Shown here in pieces: positions 19,733 to 28,600 of a DNA stretch of 64,000 bases. The stretch spans positions 1-64,000 of the forward strand of contig NZ_LMUF01000011.1 of NCBI RefSeq assembly GCF_009766085.1, read 5' to 3'. The DNA is from Burkholderia sp. S171 (GTDB taxonomy: Bacteria; Pseudomonadota; Gammaproteobacteria; Burkholderiales; Burkholderiaceae). The notes under the pieces were generated by a model. That model did no database searches. It saw only the letters and a program-made list of their open reading frames with translations, and was not told the origin of the DNA. Position 1 is the first letter of the stretch. Every line of letters begins with the position of its first letter. A program made the position numbers and the translations under genes.

Positions 19733-20678
19733 CGTCGTCGCCACGCTGCCCGAATAACCCGCAGGGACGCAGCGCGAGCATTGCGACAAGCAGCACATAC
19801 GGCAGCACGGGCGCGATCTGCGCGACACTCAACGAGGCCCAAGCAGGCGGCAACACAGCGCCGGCAAACGCGGCAATGCTTCCGAGCGACAACGTAGTCC
19901 CGACGGCGAACGTCTGAACGCAGCCGATCAGAAGCGATGCCACCAGCGCGCCGCCCACCGACCCGAGCCCCCCGACTACCACGACAACGAACACAATCGG
20001 CCCGATGCCCTCCGCCATCGAAGGCTCGATGACGAACAGCGGCGCGCCGATCACGCCAGCCAGCGCGGCGAGCGCCGCGCCAGTCGCGAACACCAGCGTA
20101 AACACACGAGGAACGTTATGACCAAGCGTCTCGACGGTCGCAGCATGCGTGAGCGCGGCTCTTACCACGAGCCCTATCCGCGAGACGCGCAGCACGGCGT
20201 ACAAAGCCAGCAACATCGCCAGCGACACACCCATCATGAATACGCGATAACGCGGAAATGCGGCGCCGTAGAGCGTGAACAACGGGCCATCGAGAGAGAA
20301 AGGAACAACAGCATTGATTGGCGCAAGTCCCCATACCAGCTTCACGACTTCAGCGATCAGATAAGCCGCGCCGAACGTCAGCAGAAGCTCGGCAAGCGCA
20401 CCGCGCGTTTCAATCCGGCGCAATAAAAACCGCTCGAACAAGCCGCCAAGCGCACCAACGAGCAGGGGCGAAACAACCAGTGCAAACCAGAAGCCCCCAT
20501 GCGCTGCGAGCGCGTAACCCACATACGCGCCGAGCATATAAAAGCTCGCGTGAGCGAAGTTGAGCACGCCCATCATGCTGAAGATCAGCGTTAATCCCGC
20601 CGACAGCATGAACAGCAGCAACCCGACGCTCACTCCGTTCAGAAGGTTGATCGCGAACCACTGAACGAACGAGCTCAC
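19725..20678 (-). CDS. livH: Branched-chain-type ABC transporter permease (LivH-like)
   Basis: Inner-membrane permease, 317 residues, with eight or so hydrophobic segments. The N-terminal LNGVSVGLLLFMLSAGLTLI and GVLNFAHASFYMLGAYVGY are diagnostic for LivH. The start codon is GTG at 20678, 11 bases after the thioesterase gene. It forms the permease pair with livM. Confidence 0.92.
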   Translation of the reverse strand: MSSFVQWFAINLLNGVSVGLLLFMLSAGLTLIFSMMGVLNFAHASFYMLGAYVGYALAAHGGFWFALVVSPLLVGALGGLFERFLLRRIETRGALAELLLTFGAAYLIAEVVKLVWGLAPINAVVPFSLDGPLFTLYGAAFPRYRVFMMGVSLAMLLALYAVLRVSRIGLVVRAALTHAATVETLGHNVPRVFTLVFATGAALAALAGVIGAPLFVIEPSMAEGIGPIVFVVVVVGGLGSVGGALVASLLIGCVQTFAVGTTLSLGSIAAFAGAVLPPAWASLSVAQIAPVLPYVLLVAMLALRPCGLFGQRGDDDV

Positions 20679-20689
20679 GTTGCGCGAAC

Positions 20690-21136
20690 CTACCCGGTGA
20701 CAACGCTAACGAGCGGCTTGAGCGCCGCGACGAGCGTCTCGGGCAAAGCAACCGGACGGCGCGTGTCGCGATCGACATAGACGTGCACGAAATGTCCCTG
20801 CGCCGCGGGCTGCTCGGAACCCGCGCTGAAAATACCGACTTCATAACGCACGCTCGTTGTACCGAGCCGCGTGACGCGCAGACCGGCATCGATACGTTCG
20901 GGAAACGCCAGCGAAGCGAAGTAACTGCAATGCGTTTCCACCACGAGCCCGATCGTCTTGCCCACTTCCAGATCGAGCGCGCCGTGCCGGATCAGATACT
21001 CGTTCACCACTGTGTCGAAGTAGCTGTAATACACCACGTTATTCACGTGGCCGTAGAGATCGTTATCGGACCAGCGCGTATTGATCGACAGGAAATGCGG
21101 ATAATCCGCGCGCGTCGTTGGGACAGGGCGGCTCAT
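20690..21136 (-). CDS. Hot-dog acyl-CoA thioesterase
   Basis: Small cytoplasmic thioesterase of the 4-hydroxybenzoyl-CoA thioesterase/YbgC type, 148 residues. The active-site motif is WSDNDLYGHVNNVVYYSYFD, with the catalytic Asp in the family position before GHVNN. It lies between the alcohol dehydrogenase (3 bases apart) and livH. The grouping suggests an acyl-CoA intermediate in the use of the compound imported by the Liv system; that is inference. Confidence 0.88.
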   Translation of the reverse strand: MSRPVPTTRADYPHFLSINTRWSDNDLYGHVNNVVYYSYFDTVVNEYLIRHGALDLEVGKTIGLVVETHCSYFASLAFPERIDAGLRVTRLGTTSVRYEVGIFSAGSEQPAAQGHFVHVYVDRDTRRPVALPETLVAALKPLVSVVTG

Positions 21137-21139
21137 GAA

Positions 21140-22294
21140 TCAGAACGACTCCTGCAGCATCCGCCGATAATCGTCCGCACTCGCTTCGCGCGGATTGGTC
21201 TTGTGGCAATGATCGGCAAGCGCACCCTTGATGACCTTGTCGAACATGTCTTGCTCGACGCCCATTTGCGACAGGCGCGTCGGCAAGCCGAGACGCTCGG
21301 TCATGTCATGGACGGCTTGAGCGAGATCGGCATCGGCGGCCAGATTCATCACGCGGCGCATCCGCGCAAAACGCTTGTCGGCCACCACGCTCGGCGCGCT
21401 TTCGTTGAAGCGCAGCACGGCCGGCAAAACAACCGCGTTCAGCGTGCCGTGATGCAGCCCGGTGCGCCCGTTCACGACCAGTCCGCCCAACGGATGCGAG
21501 AGCGAATGCACGCAGCCGAGACCCTTCTGGAACGCCATCGCGCCCTGCATCGACGCGCTCATCATGTTCAGGCGCGCATCGCGATCCTGACCGTCGTGCG
21601 TCGCGCGCTCGATTGATGCCCACGCGCGCTCCAGCCCATCCAGCGCGATGCCATCAGCGGGCGGATTAAAAGCCGGAGCAAGAAACGTTTCGATGCAATG
21701 CGCGATCGCGTCCATGCCCGTTGCCGCGGTGAGCATGGGCGGCAAGCCCAGCGTCAGCGACGGATCGCAAACCGCCGACTTGGGCAGCAGATGCCACGAG
21801 TGAAAGCCGAGTTTGCGGCCATCGTCGAGGATGATGATCGCCCCGCGCGCCACTTCGCTGCCGGTGCCCGACGTGGTCGGCACGGCGATCAGCGGCGCGG
21901 CCTCGGCGGTGATCTTGTTGCTGCCGCCTTCGATGGTCGCGTACTCGGTCAGCGTGCCCGGATGGGTCGCCATGATCGCGACGCCCTTCGCCAGATCGAT
22001 GGACGAACCGCCGCCCACCGCGATCAGGCCGTCGCAGCCTTCGCTTTTGTACAGCGCGGCGGCTTTCATCACCATCGCTTCGGTCGGGTTCGACGGGGTT
22101 TCATCGAAGATGGGAACAGCGCCCGCATCCAGATCCAGCGCCTGGACGGTTTGCGACACAAGCCCGGCGGCCAGCACGCCTTTGTCTGTGATGATCAGCG
22201 GGCGCTTGATGCCGACGCGCGTACATTCGCTGTCGAGCATAGCGAGCGCGTCGTAACCGAGGTGGATGTGGGTAACGTAGAAGATGAAGGCCAT
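21140..22294 (-). CDS. Iron-containing alcohol dehydrogenase
   Basis: Group III (Fe-ADH) dehydrogenase, 384 residues. The NAD-binding motif is GGGSSIDLAK and the metal ligands are visible as DAIAHCIE (Asp and His), CVHSLSHPLGG (His) and GRTGLHHG (His). It oxidises or reduces an alcohol/aldehyde; the real substrate is unknown. It is the first gene of the minus-strand operon that continues into the thioesterase and Liv transporter genes, which is an unusual association. Confidence 0.92.
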   Translation of the reverse strand: MAFIFYVTHIHLGYDALAMLDSECTRVGIKRPLIITDKGVLAAGLVSQTVQALDLDAGAVPIFDETPSNPTEAMVMKAAALYKSEGCDGLIAVGGGSSIDLAKGVAIMATHPGTLTEYATIEGGSNKITAEAAPLIAVPTTSGTGSEVARGAIIILDDGRKLGFHSWHLLPKSAVCDPSLTLGLPPMLTAATGMDAIAHCIETFLAPAFNPPADGIALDGLERAWASIERATHDGQDRDARLNMMSASMQGAMAFQKGLGCVHSLSHPLGGLVVNGRTGLHHGTLNAVVLPAVLRFNESAPSVVADKRFARMRRVMNLAADADLAQAVHDMTERLGLPTRLSQMGVEQDMFDKVIKGALADHCHKTNPREASADDYRRMLQESF

Positions 22295-22395
22295 GACGTG
22301 TGTCCGCGTTTGAGTGAGGCGTCTGGCATGTTAGGAGTCCGGCGGGAGTCCGTCAATCCGCGCGGACGCCATGTATCGTGCAGGCGTTGCGCGTG

Positions 22396-22926
22396 TTACT
22401 GCCCCGGACGGTCCACATACTCAACAGCCAGGCCGCGTCGGCGCATCCATTCGGCCACGGCATGACCGGTTCCCGCGCGCCAAGGCCGGAGCTTCGCCGG
22501 CTCGACCAGACGATATTCAAGCAACTCCGGCGACAGGTTGATGGTTCCGTTCGCCTTCACGTGATACGCAATGATCAGTTCGTTCTTGCGGATGAATTCG
22601 TACACGCCGACCAGTTCCACCGATTGCGCCACCAGCGACGTTTCCTCCAGCACTTCCCGCGCGATGCCCTCCTCGGGCGTCTCGCCGTTCTCGAGAAAAC
22701 CCGTGATCAGCGCAAACATGCCCTCGGGCCACGCCGCGTTGCGCGCGAGCAGGATCTTGCCCTCGTATTCCACGATAGCCGCGACCACCGGCAGCGGATT
22801 ATCCCAGTGCACAAAGCCGCATTCCGGGTCAGGACACGCAAGCCGCACGCGCCCGCCTTCGTGGCTTGCATCGGCGCGTTCGACCAGCTTGTTGGCATCG
22901 CGTGGACAGAAATGGTATTCGATCAT
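22396..22926 (-). CDS. NUDIX hydrolase with zinc-ribbon N-terminus
   Basis: Pyrophosphohydrolase of the NUDIX superfamily, 176 residues. The Nudix box starts at GFLENGETPEEG and continues REVLEETSL, with Ser in place of the last Gly. The N-terminus has two cysteine groups, FCPRDANK and CPDPECG, like the zinc ribbon of NADH pyrophosphatase-type proteins. The ATG at 22926 removes a 33-residue unsupported extension. It ends about 100 bases from the start of the alcohol dehydrogenase operon. Substrate unknown. Confidence 0.9.
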   Translation of the reverse strand: MIEYHFCPRDANKLVERADASHEGGRVRLACPDPECGFVHWDNPLPVVAAIVEYEGKILLARNAAWPEGMFALITGFLENGETPEEGIAREVLEETSLVAQSVELVGVYEFIRKNELIIAYHVKANGTINLSPELLEYRLVEPAKLRPWRAGTGHAVAEWMRRRGLAVEYVDRPGQ

Positions 22927-22951
22927 GGTCTGAGGTTGGAGAATCCAAAGG

Positions 22952-23986
22952 TCAACGGGTAGCGCAAAGCGCGCGGATCTCGGCGGCGAATTGCTCCACC
23001 GTTTCCGGCAGCGTGTCCCACGCACACATCAGCCGGCAGCCGCCCGAGCCGATGAACTGATAAAACTTCCAGCCCTTGTTGCGCAGCGCTTGCGCAACTG
23101 CCGGTGGCAACTCGGCGAACACCGCGTTCCCTTGCGGCTTGAACATCACCTTCACGCCTTCTATGCCTTCCAGCCGCTCAGCCATCAATTGCGCCATGGC
23201 GTTTGCATGGCGCGCGTTGCGCAGCCAGACATCGTTGTTGAGCAAGCCGAGCCAGGGCGCCGAGATAAACCGCATCTTCGAGGCGAGTTGCCCCGCCTGT
23301 TTCAGCCGATACGCAAAGTCGACGGCCAGCGCTTTATCGAAGAAAATGACCGCTTCGCCGACCGGCAGGCCGTTCTTCGTGCCGCCGAAACACAGCACGT
23401 CGACACCCGCGCGCCACGTGATCTCCGACGGATGCACATTCAGCGACGCGACTGCATTCGCAAACCGCGCACCGTCCATATGCACCTTCAGATGGCGGCG
23501 TTTCGCGATCGCCGCGATCGCACGAATTTCTTCAACGCTGTAGACGGTGCCCACTTCGGTGGACTGCGTCAGCGTGACGACCTTCGGCTTCGGATAGTGA
23601 ATGTCAGCGCGACGCGTGACAATGGCTTCAATGGCATCCGGCGTGAGCTTCCCGTCGATACCCGGCGCCGTCAGCAACTTCGAACCGCCTGAGAAGAATT
23701 CGGGGCCGCCGCATTCATCGGTTTCGATGTGCGCAAGTTCGTGACAGATGACCGAGTGATACGACTGACAGAGCGATGCGAGCGCCAGTGAATTGGCAGC
23801 CGTGCCGTTGAACACGAAGAAGACTTCGCAGTCGGTCTGGAACAGGTCGCGGATGCGGTCGCACACGCCTTGAGTCCAGGAATCGTCGCCGTAGGCTGGC
23901 TCGTGGCCGCTGTTATTGGCTTCGATCAGCGCGGCGAGCGCTTCGGGACAAATGCCGGCGTAGTTGTCGGAGGCAAAATGTTGCAT
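22952..23986 (-). CDS. ltaE: Low-specificity L-threonine aldolase
   Basis: PLP enzyme splitting L-threonine and allo-threonine to glycine and acetaldehyde, 344 residues. The PLP lysine is in CFGGTKNGLPVGEAV, and the family segments FNGTAANSLAL, HMDGARFANA and SGGCRLMCAWDT are present. It starts with MQHFASDNYAG, typical of the family. It is 25 bases upstream of the NUDIX gene and may be co-transcribed with it. Confidence 0.94.
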   Translation of the reverse strand: MQHFASDNYAGICPEALAALIEANNSGHEPAYGDDSWTQGVCDRIRDLFQTDCEVFFVFNGTAANSLALASLCQSYHSVICHELAHIETDECGGPEFFSGGSKLLTAPGIDGKLTPDAIEAIVTRRADIHYPKPKVVTLTQSTEVGTVYSVEEIRAIAAIAKRRHLKVHMDGARFANAVASLNVHPSEITWRAGVDVLCFGGTKNGLPVGEAVIFFDKALAVDFAYRLKQAGQLASKMRFISAPWLGLLNNDVWLRNARHANAMAQLMAERLEGIEGVKVMFKPQGNAVFAELPPAVAQALRNKGWKFYQFIGSGGCRLMCAWDTLPETVEQFAAEIRALCATR

Positions 23987-24124
23987 GCGGTCGGGGCCAA
24001 GGCGGTGGTGGGCGTGGCCGTCATTTTAACGTTTCATACGTGAACACGCGGAGACGTCAATAACGGCCATGCCCGTGCCTGATTGGCCCCTGTCCGTGGC
24101 CCCTGTCCGGCGAACGCTTTACGA

Positions 24125-24355
24125 TTATTTTCCGGCGGGTTGGCTGGCTGCTGCTGCCTTTGCCGCGTCTTTCTTGTTCGCTTCGTGATGACCGACTGCG
24201 CACCCCCCGGCCGCGCCTACGGCACCGTGTTTGCCCGCAACGTGGCCCGCCACGCCGCCTACTGCCGCCCCTTCCAGACATCCTTTGGCATAGACGGCAC
24301 CCGTGGCGAAGAACATCGAGGAAGCGGCGACGAGTGTAGCGAGTTTTCGATTCAT
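24125..24355 (-). CDS. Small exported glycine-rich protein
   Basis: A 76-residue protein with a clear Sec signal peptide (MNRKLATLVAASSMFFATG, cleavage near AYA-KG). The mature part has a glycine-zipper-like stretch GAAVGGVAGHVAGKHGAVG and an Ala/Lys-rich tail. AAAAGGA precedes the ATG at 24355. Similar small periplasmic proteins are common in Burkholderia; function unknown. Confidence 0.75.
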   Translation of the reverse strand: MNRKLATLVAASSMFFATGAVYAKGCLEGAAVGGVAGHVAGKHGAVGAAGGCAVGHHEANKKDAAKAAAASQPAGK

Positions 24356-24671
24356 GAGACAGATTCCTTTTGTAGTCAACGCGCGAAGCTTCGTGCCTGC
24401 GCTTGCTACAACATGGCAAGCCGCGTACCTGTCGTTTTGCTTGCGGTTTTTGGTGGATAGAGTCAGGTCAGCGCGAACCGGTTCGCCTCAGATCACGAGC
24501 ACCTTAGCGTCAATGGAAATCGTGCCGGAGACGGGACTGCGGTCTATATAACGGCATTTGTCCTCTTTAGCGGCGAAGAGAGGACGTCTCTCGCAGACGT
24601 AAAAAAGCCCGTTCTGTCGTAACTCAGAACGGGCTCTTTCGAACGGTTGAAGCGGCTAACGGTTTGGACGC
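24356..24671. other. Intergenic region with alaS terminator
   Basis: No gene is supported here. It should contain the promoter of the small exported protein on its left side. The terminator of alaS lies at 24605-24638. Confidence 0.6.
24605..24638 (-). terminator. Rho-independent terminator of alaS
   Basis: AGCCCGTTCTG and CAGAACGGGCT form an 11-bp stem, followed in the minus direction by a T-run (AAAAAA on the plus strand). It lies 33 bases beyond the alaS stop. Confidence 0.88.
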
Positions 24672-27296
24672 TTAGAGCTTGCCCTTCACCCAGTCATTCA
24701 CCCCGGCCAGTGCACCTGCCAGGTTCTCCGGCTCCGTGCCGCCCGCCTGCGCCATGTCCGGCCGTCCGCCGCCCTTGCCGCCGACTTGCTGCGCGACGAA
24801 GTTCACCAGATCGCCCGCTTTAACCTTCTTCGATGCGTCCGGCGTCACGCCCGCAATCAGGCTGACCTTGTTGCCATCGACGGCCGCCAGAACGATGGCT
24901 GCGTTCTTCAGCTTGTCCTTCAATTTATCGACGGTTTCGCGCAGTGTCTTGCTATCCGCACCCGGCAATTGAGCCGCCAGCACAAACACCCCGCCGATCT
25001 CAACCGCCTGCGACACGAGTTCGTCGCCCTGATTGGACGCGAGCTTCGACTTCAGCGCGCCGAGTTCCTTTTCCAGCGCCTTCACGTGCTCCTGGACTTG
25101 CGTAATGCGCTGCGTGAGTTCGGACGGCTGCGCCTTCAGCACAGCGGACGCCGCGTTGATCCGCGCATCGAGTTCCTGAACAAAGCGCACGGCGTTATCG
25201 CCGGTAATTGCTTCAACGCGGCGAATCCCTGCCGCGACGCCGCCTTCCATCACGATCTTGAACAAGCCGATGTCACCCGTGCGATGCACGTGCGTGCCAC
25301 CGCAAAGTTCGCGCGAGAAACCGAGGTCGAGCACGCGTACTTCGTCGCCGTATTTTTCGCCGAACAGCGCCATCGCACCGCCCTTCACCGCTTCGTCGTA
25401 CGCCATCACACGCACGATACCCGGCGCATTCGCCAGCACTTCCGCGTTGACGATTTCTTCCACGCGACGGATCTGTTCGTCGGTCATCGGCGCGTTATGC
25501 GCGAAGTCGAAGCGGGTCTTGTCCGGATCGACGAGCGAACCTTTTTGCTGCACATGGCTGCCGAGCACTTCACGCAACGCCCTGTGCATCAAGTGGGTCG
25601 CCGAGTGATTGCGGGCGGTGCGAAGACGGCGAACCGTATCGATTTCCGCTTTCACCACGTCGCCTACCTTCAGCGTGCCCTGCTCGACCGTGCCGTGATG
25701 GCCAACGACGTCGGACTGGACCTTGAGGGTATCGACGACGGCGAAGCGCACCGCTGCGTTCGCGAGCACACCCTGATCGCCCGCCTGACCGCCCGATTCG
25801 GCATAGAACGGCGTGTGATCGAGCACGGCGACGGCCTGCTGGCCGACCCGCGCTTCTTTCACCGATACACCGTCCACGTAAAGCGCGACCACTTTGGCGT
25901 CGTCGAAGATTTCGTTTTCGTAGCCGTGGAACGTGGTTTTCTCGCCCGCGTAGTCCAGGCCTTGCGCCGACTTGAACTTACCGGCCGAGCGAGCCTGCTC
26001 GCGTTGACGTGCCATGGCTTCGTCGAAGGCGGCTTCGTCGACCGTGATGCCGCGCTCGCGGCAAACGTCGGCGGTCAGATCCAGCGGGAAGCCGAACGTG
26101 TCGTGGAGTTTGAACGCGAGTTCGCCGTCCAGTTGCTTGGAGCCCTTGGCGTCGAGCGTGGCGAGTTCGGTTTCGAGCATCGACATGCCGTGTTCGATCG
26201 TCTCGAAGAAACGTTCCTCTTCCTGCCGCAAAACGTCCGTCACGCGGGTTTGCGCGTCCTTGAGTTCCGGGTAGGCCGAGCCCATTTCCTCGACCAGATC
26301 GGCTACGAGCTTATGGAAAAACGCGCCCTTGCGACCGAGTTTGTAGCCGTGGCGAATGGCGCGGCGCACGATTCGGCGCAGCACATAACCGCGGCCTTCG
26401 TTGCCGGGAATCACGCCATCGACGATCAGGAACGAGCACGCGCGAATATGGTCCGCGATTACCTTCAGCGAATTGTCGGTGAGATCCGGCGTGCCGGTTT
26501 CACGGGCGGCGGCCTTGATCAGCGTCTGGAACAGGTCGATTTCGTAGTTGCTGTGCACATGCTGGAGCACGGCGGCGAGACGTTCGAGGCCCATGCCGGT
26601 ATCGACGCTCTGCTTGGGCAGCTTCGTCATGTTGCCCTGGACGTCGCGATTGAATTGCATGAACACGAGATTCCAGATCTCGATGAAGCGGTCGCCGTCC
26701 TCTTCCGGGGATCCTGGCGGGCCGCCCCAGATTTCCGGGCCGTGGTCGTAGAACACTTCCGAGCACGGGCCGCACGGGCCGGTGTCGCCCATGGTCCAGA
26801 AATTATCCGATGCGTAGCGCGCGCCCTTGTTGTCGCCGATGCGGATGATCCGCTCTTTGGGCACGCCGATTTCGTTTTCCCAGATGGCGAACGCTTCGTC
26901 GTCTTCCTGATAGACCGTGACCGTGAGTTTGTCGGCGGGCAGGCCGTAGACCTTGGTAAGCAGTTCCCAGCAGTAGTGGATAGCGTCGCGCTTGAAATAG
27001 TCGCCGAACGAGAAGTTGCCCAGCATTTCGAAGAACGTGTGATGGCGGGCCGTGTAGCCGACGTTTTCGAGGTCGTTGTGCTTGCCGCCCGCGCGGACGC
27101 TGCGCTGCGAGGTGGTCGCGCGCGAATATGGCCGGCTCTCCGTGCCCAGGAACACGTCCTTGAACTGGACCATGCCGGAGTTGACGAACAGCAGCGTGGG
27201 ATCGTTGCCCGGGACCAGGCTGGACGAGCGCACGATCGTGTGGCCCTTCGATTCAAAGAACTTGAGGAATTTCTCGCGGATGTCGGCGGCTTTCAT
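24672..27296 (-). CDS. alaS: Alanine--tRNA ligase
   Basis: Class II aminoacyl-tRNA synthetase, 874 residues, the usual bacterial AlaRS length. The N-terminus [14 protein letters not shown] and the catalytic [11 protein letters not shown] segment are typical. The editing domain has the zinc motif [12 protein letters not shown] and [11 protein letters not shown] (near residue 665), and the C-terminal domain has coiled-coil then [14 protein letters not shown] very long open frame on the opposite strand is its shadow. Confidence 0.97.
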   Translation of the reverse strand: MKAADIREKFLKFFESKGHTIVRSSSLVPGNDPTLLFVNSGMVQFKDVFLGTESRPYSRATTSQRSVRAGGKHNDLENVGYTARHHTFFEMLGNFSFGDYFKRDAIHYCWELLTKVYGLPADKLTVTVYQEDDEAFAIWENEIGVPKERIIRIGDNKGARYASDNFWTMGDTGPCGPCSEVFYDHGPEIWGGPPGSPEEDGDRFIEIWNLVFMQFNRDVQGNMTKLPKQSVDTGMGLERLAAVLQHVHSNYEIDLFQTLIKAAARETGTPDLTDNSLKVIADHIRACSFLIVDGVIPGNEGRGYVLRRIVRRAIRHGYKLGRKGAFFHKLVADLVEEMGSAYPELKDAQTRVTDVLRQEEERFFETIEHGMSMLETELATLDAKGSKQLDGELAFKLHDTFGFPLDLTADVCRERGITVDEAAFDEAMARQREQARSAGKFKSAQGLDYAGEKTTFHGYENEIFDDAKVVALYVDGVSVKEARVGQQAVAVLDHTPFYAESGGQAGDQGVLANAAVRFAVVDTLKVQSDVVGHHGTVEQGTLKVGDVVKAEIDTVRRLRTARNHSATHLMHRALREVLGSHVQQKGSLVDPDKTRFDFAHNAPMTDEQIRRVEEIVNAEVLANAPGIVRVMAYDEAVKGGAMALFGEKYGDEVRVLDLGFSRELCGGTHVHRTGDIGLFKIVMEGGVAAGIRRVEAITGDNAVRFVQELDARINAASAVLKAQPSELTQRITQVQEHVKALEKELGALKSKLASNQGDELVSQAVEIGGVFVLAAQLPGADSKTLRETVDKLKDKLKNAAIVLAAVDGNKVSLIAGVTPDASKKVKAGDLVNFVAQQVGGKGGGRPDMAQAGGTEPENLAGALAGVNDWVKGKL

Positions 27297-27530
27297 GGCG
27301 TGCGGGTCTGCTGTTTTGTACGGCAGCGGCGCTTGGGGCGGAGCGTCTGACTTTTGTCTTTAGTCTTTTGTCGCTGGTCGCGCGCGAGGGCCGGATGCCG
27401 GGTGCCAAAATGGGATTGTCGATTATACGGGGTTTGGAAGGGGTTTTCGCTGGCGCCGGTGGACGGTTTTGGGGTTTTGGGTTTCGGTGCTCGTGGGAGG
27501 GGTAGGCCGGGTTTGCCAGGTTCGCGGTCG

Positions 27531-27647
27531 GGGTCACTGCCGGGTTGCTGCTTTTGGCCTTAGCGGACTGGGTCAATGCCGGGTTGCTGCTTTTGGCCTT
27601 AGCGGACTGGGTCAATGCCGGGTTGCTGCTTTTGGCCTTAGCGGACT
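27531..27647 (+). repeat. Three tandem 39-bp repeats
   Basis: Units at 27531-27569, 27570-27608 and 27609-27647 are nearly identical (the first has CACTGCC for CAATGCC). The unit ends in GCTTTTGGCCTTAGCGGACT. The same end sequence, diverged, occurs at the edge of repeat copy B near 620-650, so the triplication arose inside the dispersed repeat. Confidence 0.9.
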
Positions 27648-27902
27648 GCCCGCGTTGGATGTTTTCTTTATCACTGTTAGCCACTGTGCGTGGCGGCACG
27701 TCATTTCTTTGCCCAAAGCGGCAAAGAAACGAAGCAAAGAAAACGCTTTCAACCACGCTACCCTAAGTGTCCACAGCGTGCAGTTTTGATTCATAGGTGC
27801 CCCAAAAGCACAGTGCTCGCCAGAGCTACGAATGTTTGAACCCCTCCTTCTCGCGAATCCCGACATAGACACGCTTCGCCACCCGTGCTCTCGGGCAAGC
27901 AC
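27580..27902 (+). repeat. Dispersed repeat, copy C
   Basis: Third copy of the family seen at 10-148 and 365-650. The best conserved part is 27660-27902. It contains GCGTGGCGGCACGTCATTTC, an A/G-rich block at 27715-27752, then ACCCTAAGTGTCCACAGCG and CATAGGTGCCCCAAAAGCAC. The whole gap 27297-28031 between alaS and the next gene otherwise holds no gene that I can support, apart from the alaS promoter expected just above 27296. Confidence 0.8.
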
Positions 27903-28031
27903 CAATGCCCACGGATCTGCCCGGCCTCACCGGTTTTTGCTACCTCGCTTCTCGCTGGGGCGGTCACTGCCCAATTCCTTCGTTGAACAAGGGTTTCAAG
28001 CGAAGCCGTCCTCCAGTGCGCGTCAAAACCC

Positions 28032-28253
28032 TTATCTCACCCCTGCCCCGATCAACCCGCCCGCCGCTGCGCCCGCGACCGTCCCAATCGGACCACCCGT
28101 CAGCACATAACCCAAAGCCCCGCCTGCCGCCGCGCCAATACCAGCATGGGCCTGCGTGCGGTTCATCGCGCACGCCGACATCGAAGCGATAAACACACCC
28201 ATTGCCGCAACCCGTGCAACCCGAAAAGAAACCCGCGTGATCTTGTTCATCAT
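28032..28253 (-). CDS. Glycine-zipper lipoprotein, OsmB-like
   Basis: A 73-residue protein with a type II signal peptide: hydrophobic core AAMGVFIASMSAC, with the Cys near residue 28 as the probable lipidation site. The mature part is AGIGAAAGGALGYVLTGGP then AGAAAGGLIGAG, a glycine-zipper pattern found in OsmB and related outer-membrane lipoproteins. AAGGA precedes the ATG. Function in envelope stress is plausible but not shown. Confidence 0.75.
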   Translation of the reverse strand: MMNKITRVSFRVARVAAMGVFIASMSACAMNRTQAHAGIGAAAGGALGYVLTGGPIGTVAGAAAGGLIGAGVR

Positions 28254-28600
28254 GAAATTGTCCTTTTTATCGTCAATACCGCTCGCACCCCGAACCTTTC
28301 AATTTCATTATTTCGGAACGCGAGGCTATCTTAAAATCCTCCCATCAATGTCGACAATTCGATTTACGTCCCGTTACGCCGGATACAAGCCGTAGCGAAA
28401 ACGCCATCGCCCGGTTACAACCGCGCAATCACCCTACGAGGTGCCCGGATGTCGCAGCCACGCCGCAGATCGCGGCAAAATCCCGGCCTGCGCTGTCCTG
28501 CCCCTCTTGCTAAGGTAGAATCGAAAGACCAGATAAGTCTTACCGAACGCAAGCCGCAGGTCTTCAACGCTAGCGCCCTCGTCCGCTCTCTCTTTCTCGC
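28254..28600. other. Divergent intergenic region upstream of glnS
   Basis: The gap separates the OsmB-like lipoprotein (minus) and glnS (plus). I see no gene, RNA or clear riboswitch in it. It must hold both promoters, which I could not place with confidence. Confidence 0.5.

Noticed and set aside
24786..27350. 854-residue open frame on the plus strand
   Set aside because: It lies exactly opposite alaS; the translation is His/Arg-rich without family features, a usual antisense shadow of a GC-rich gene.
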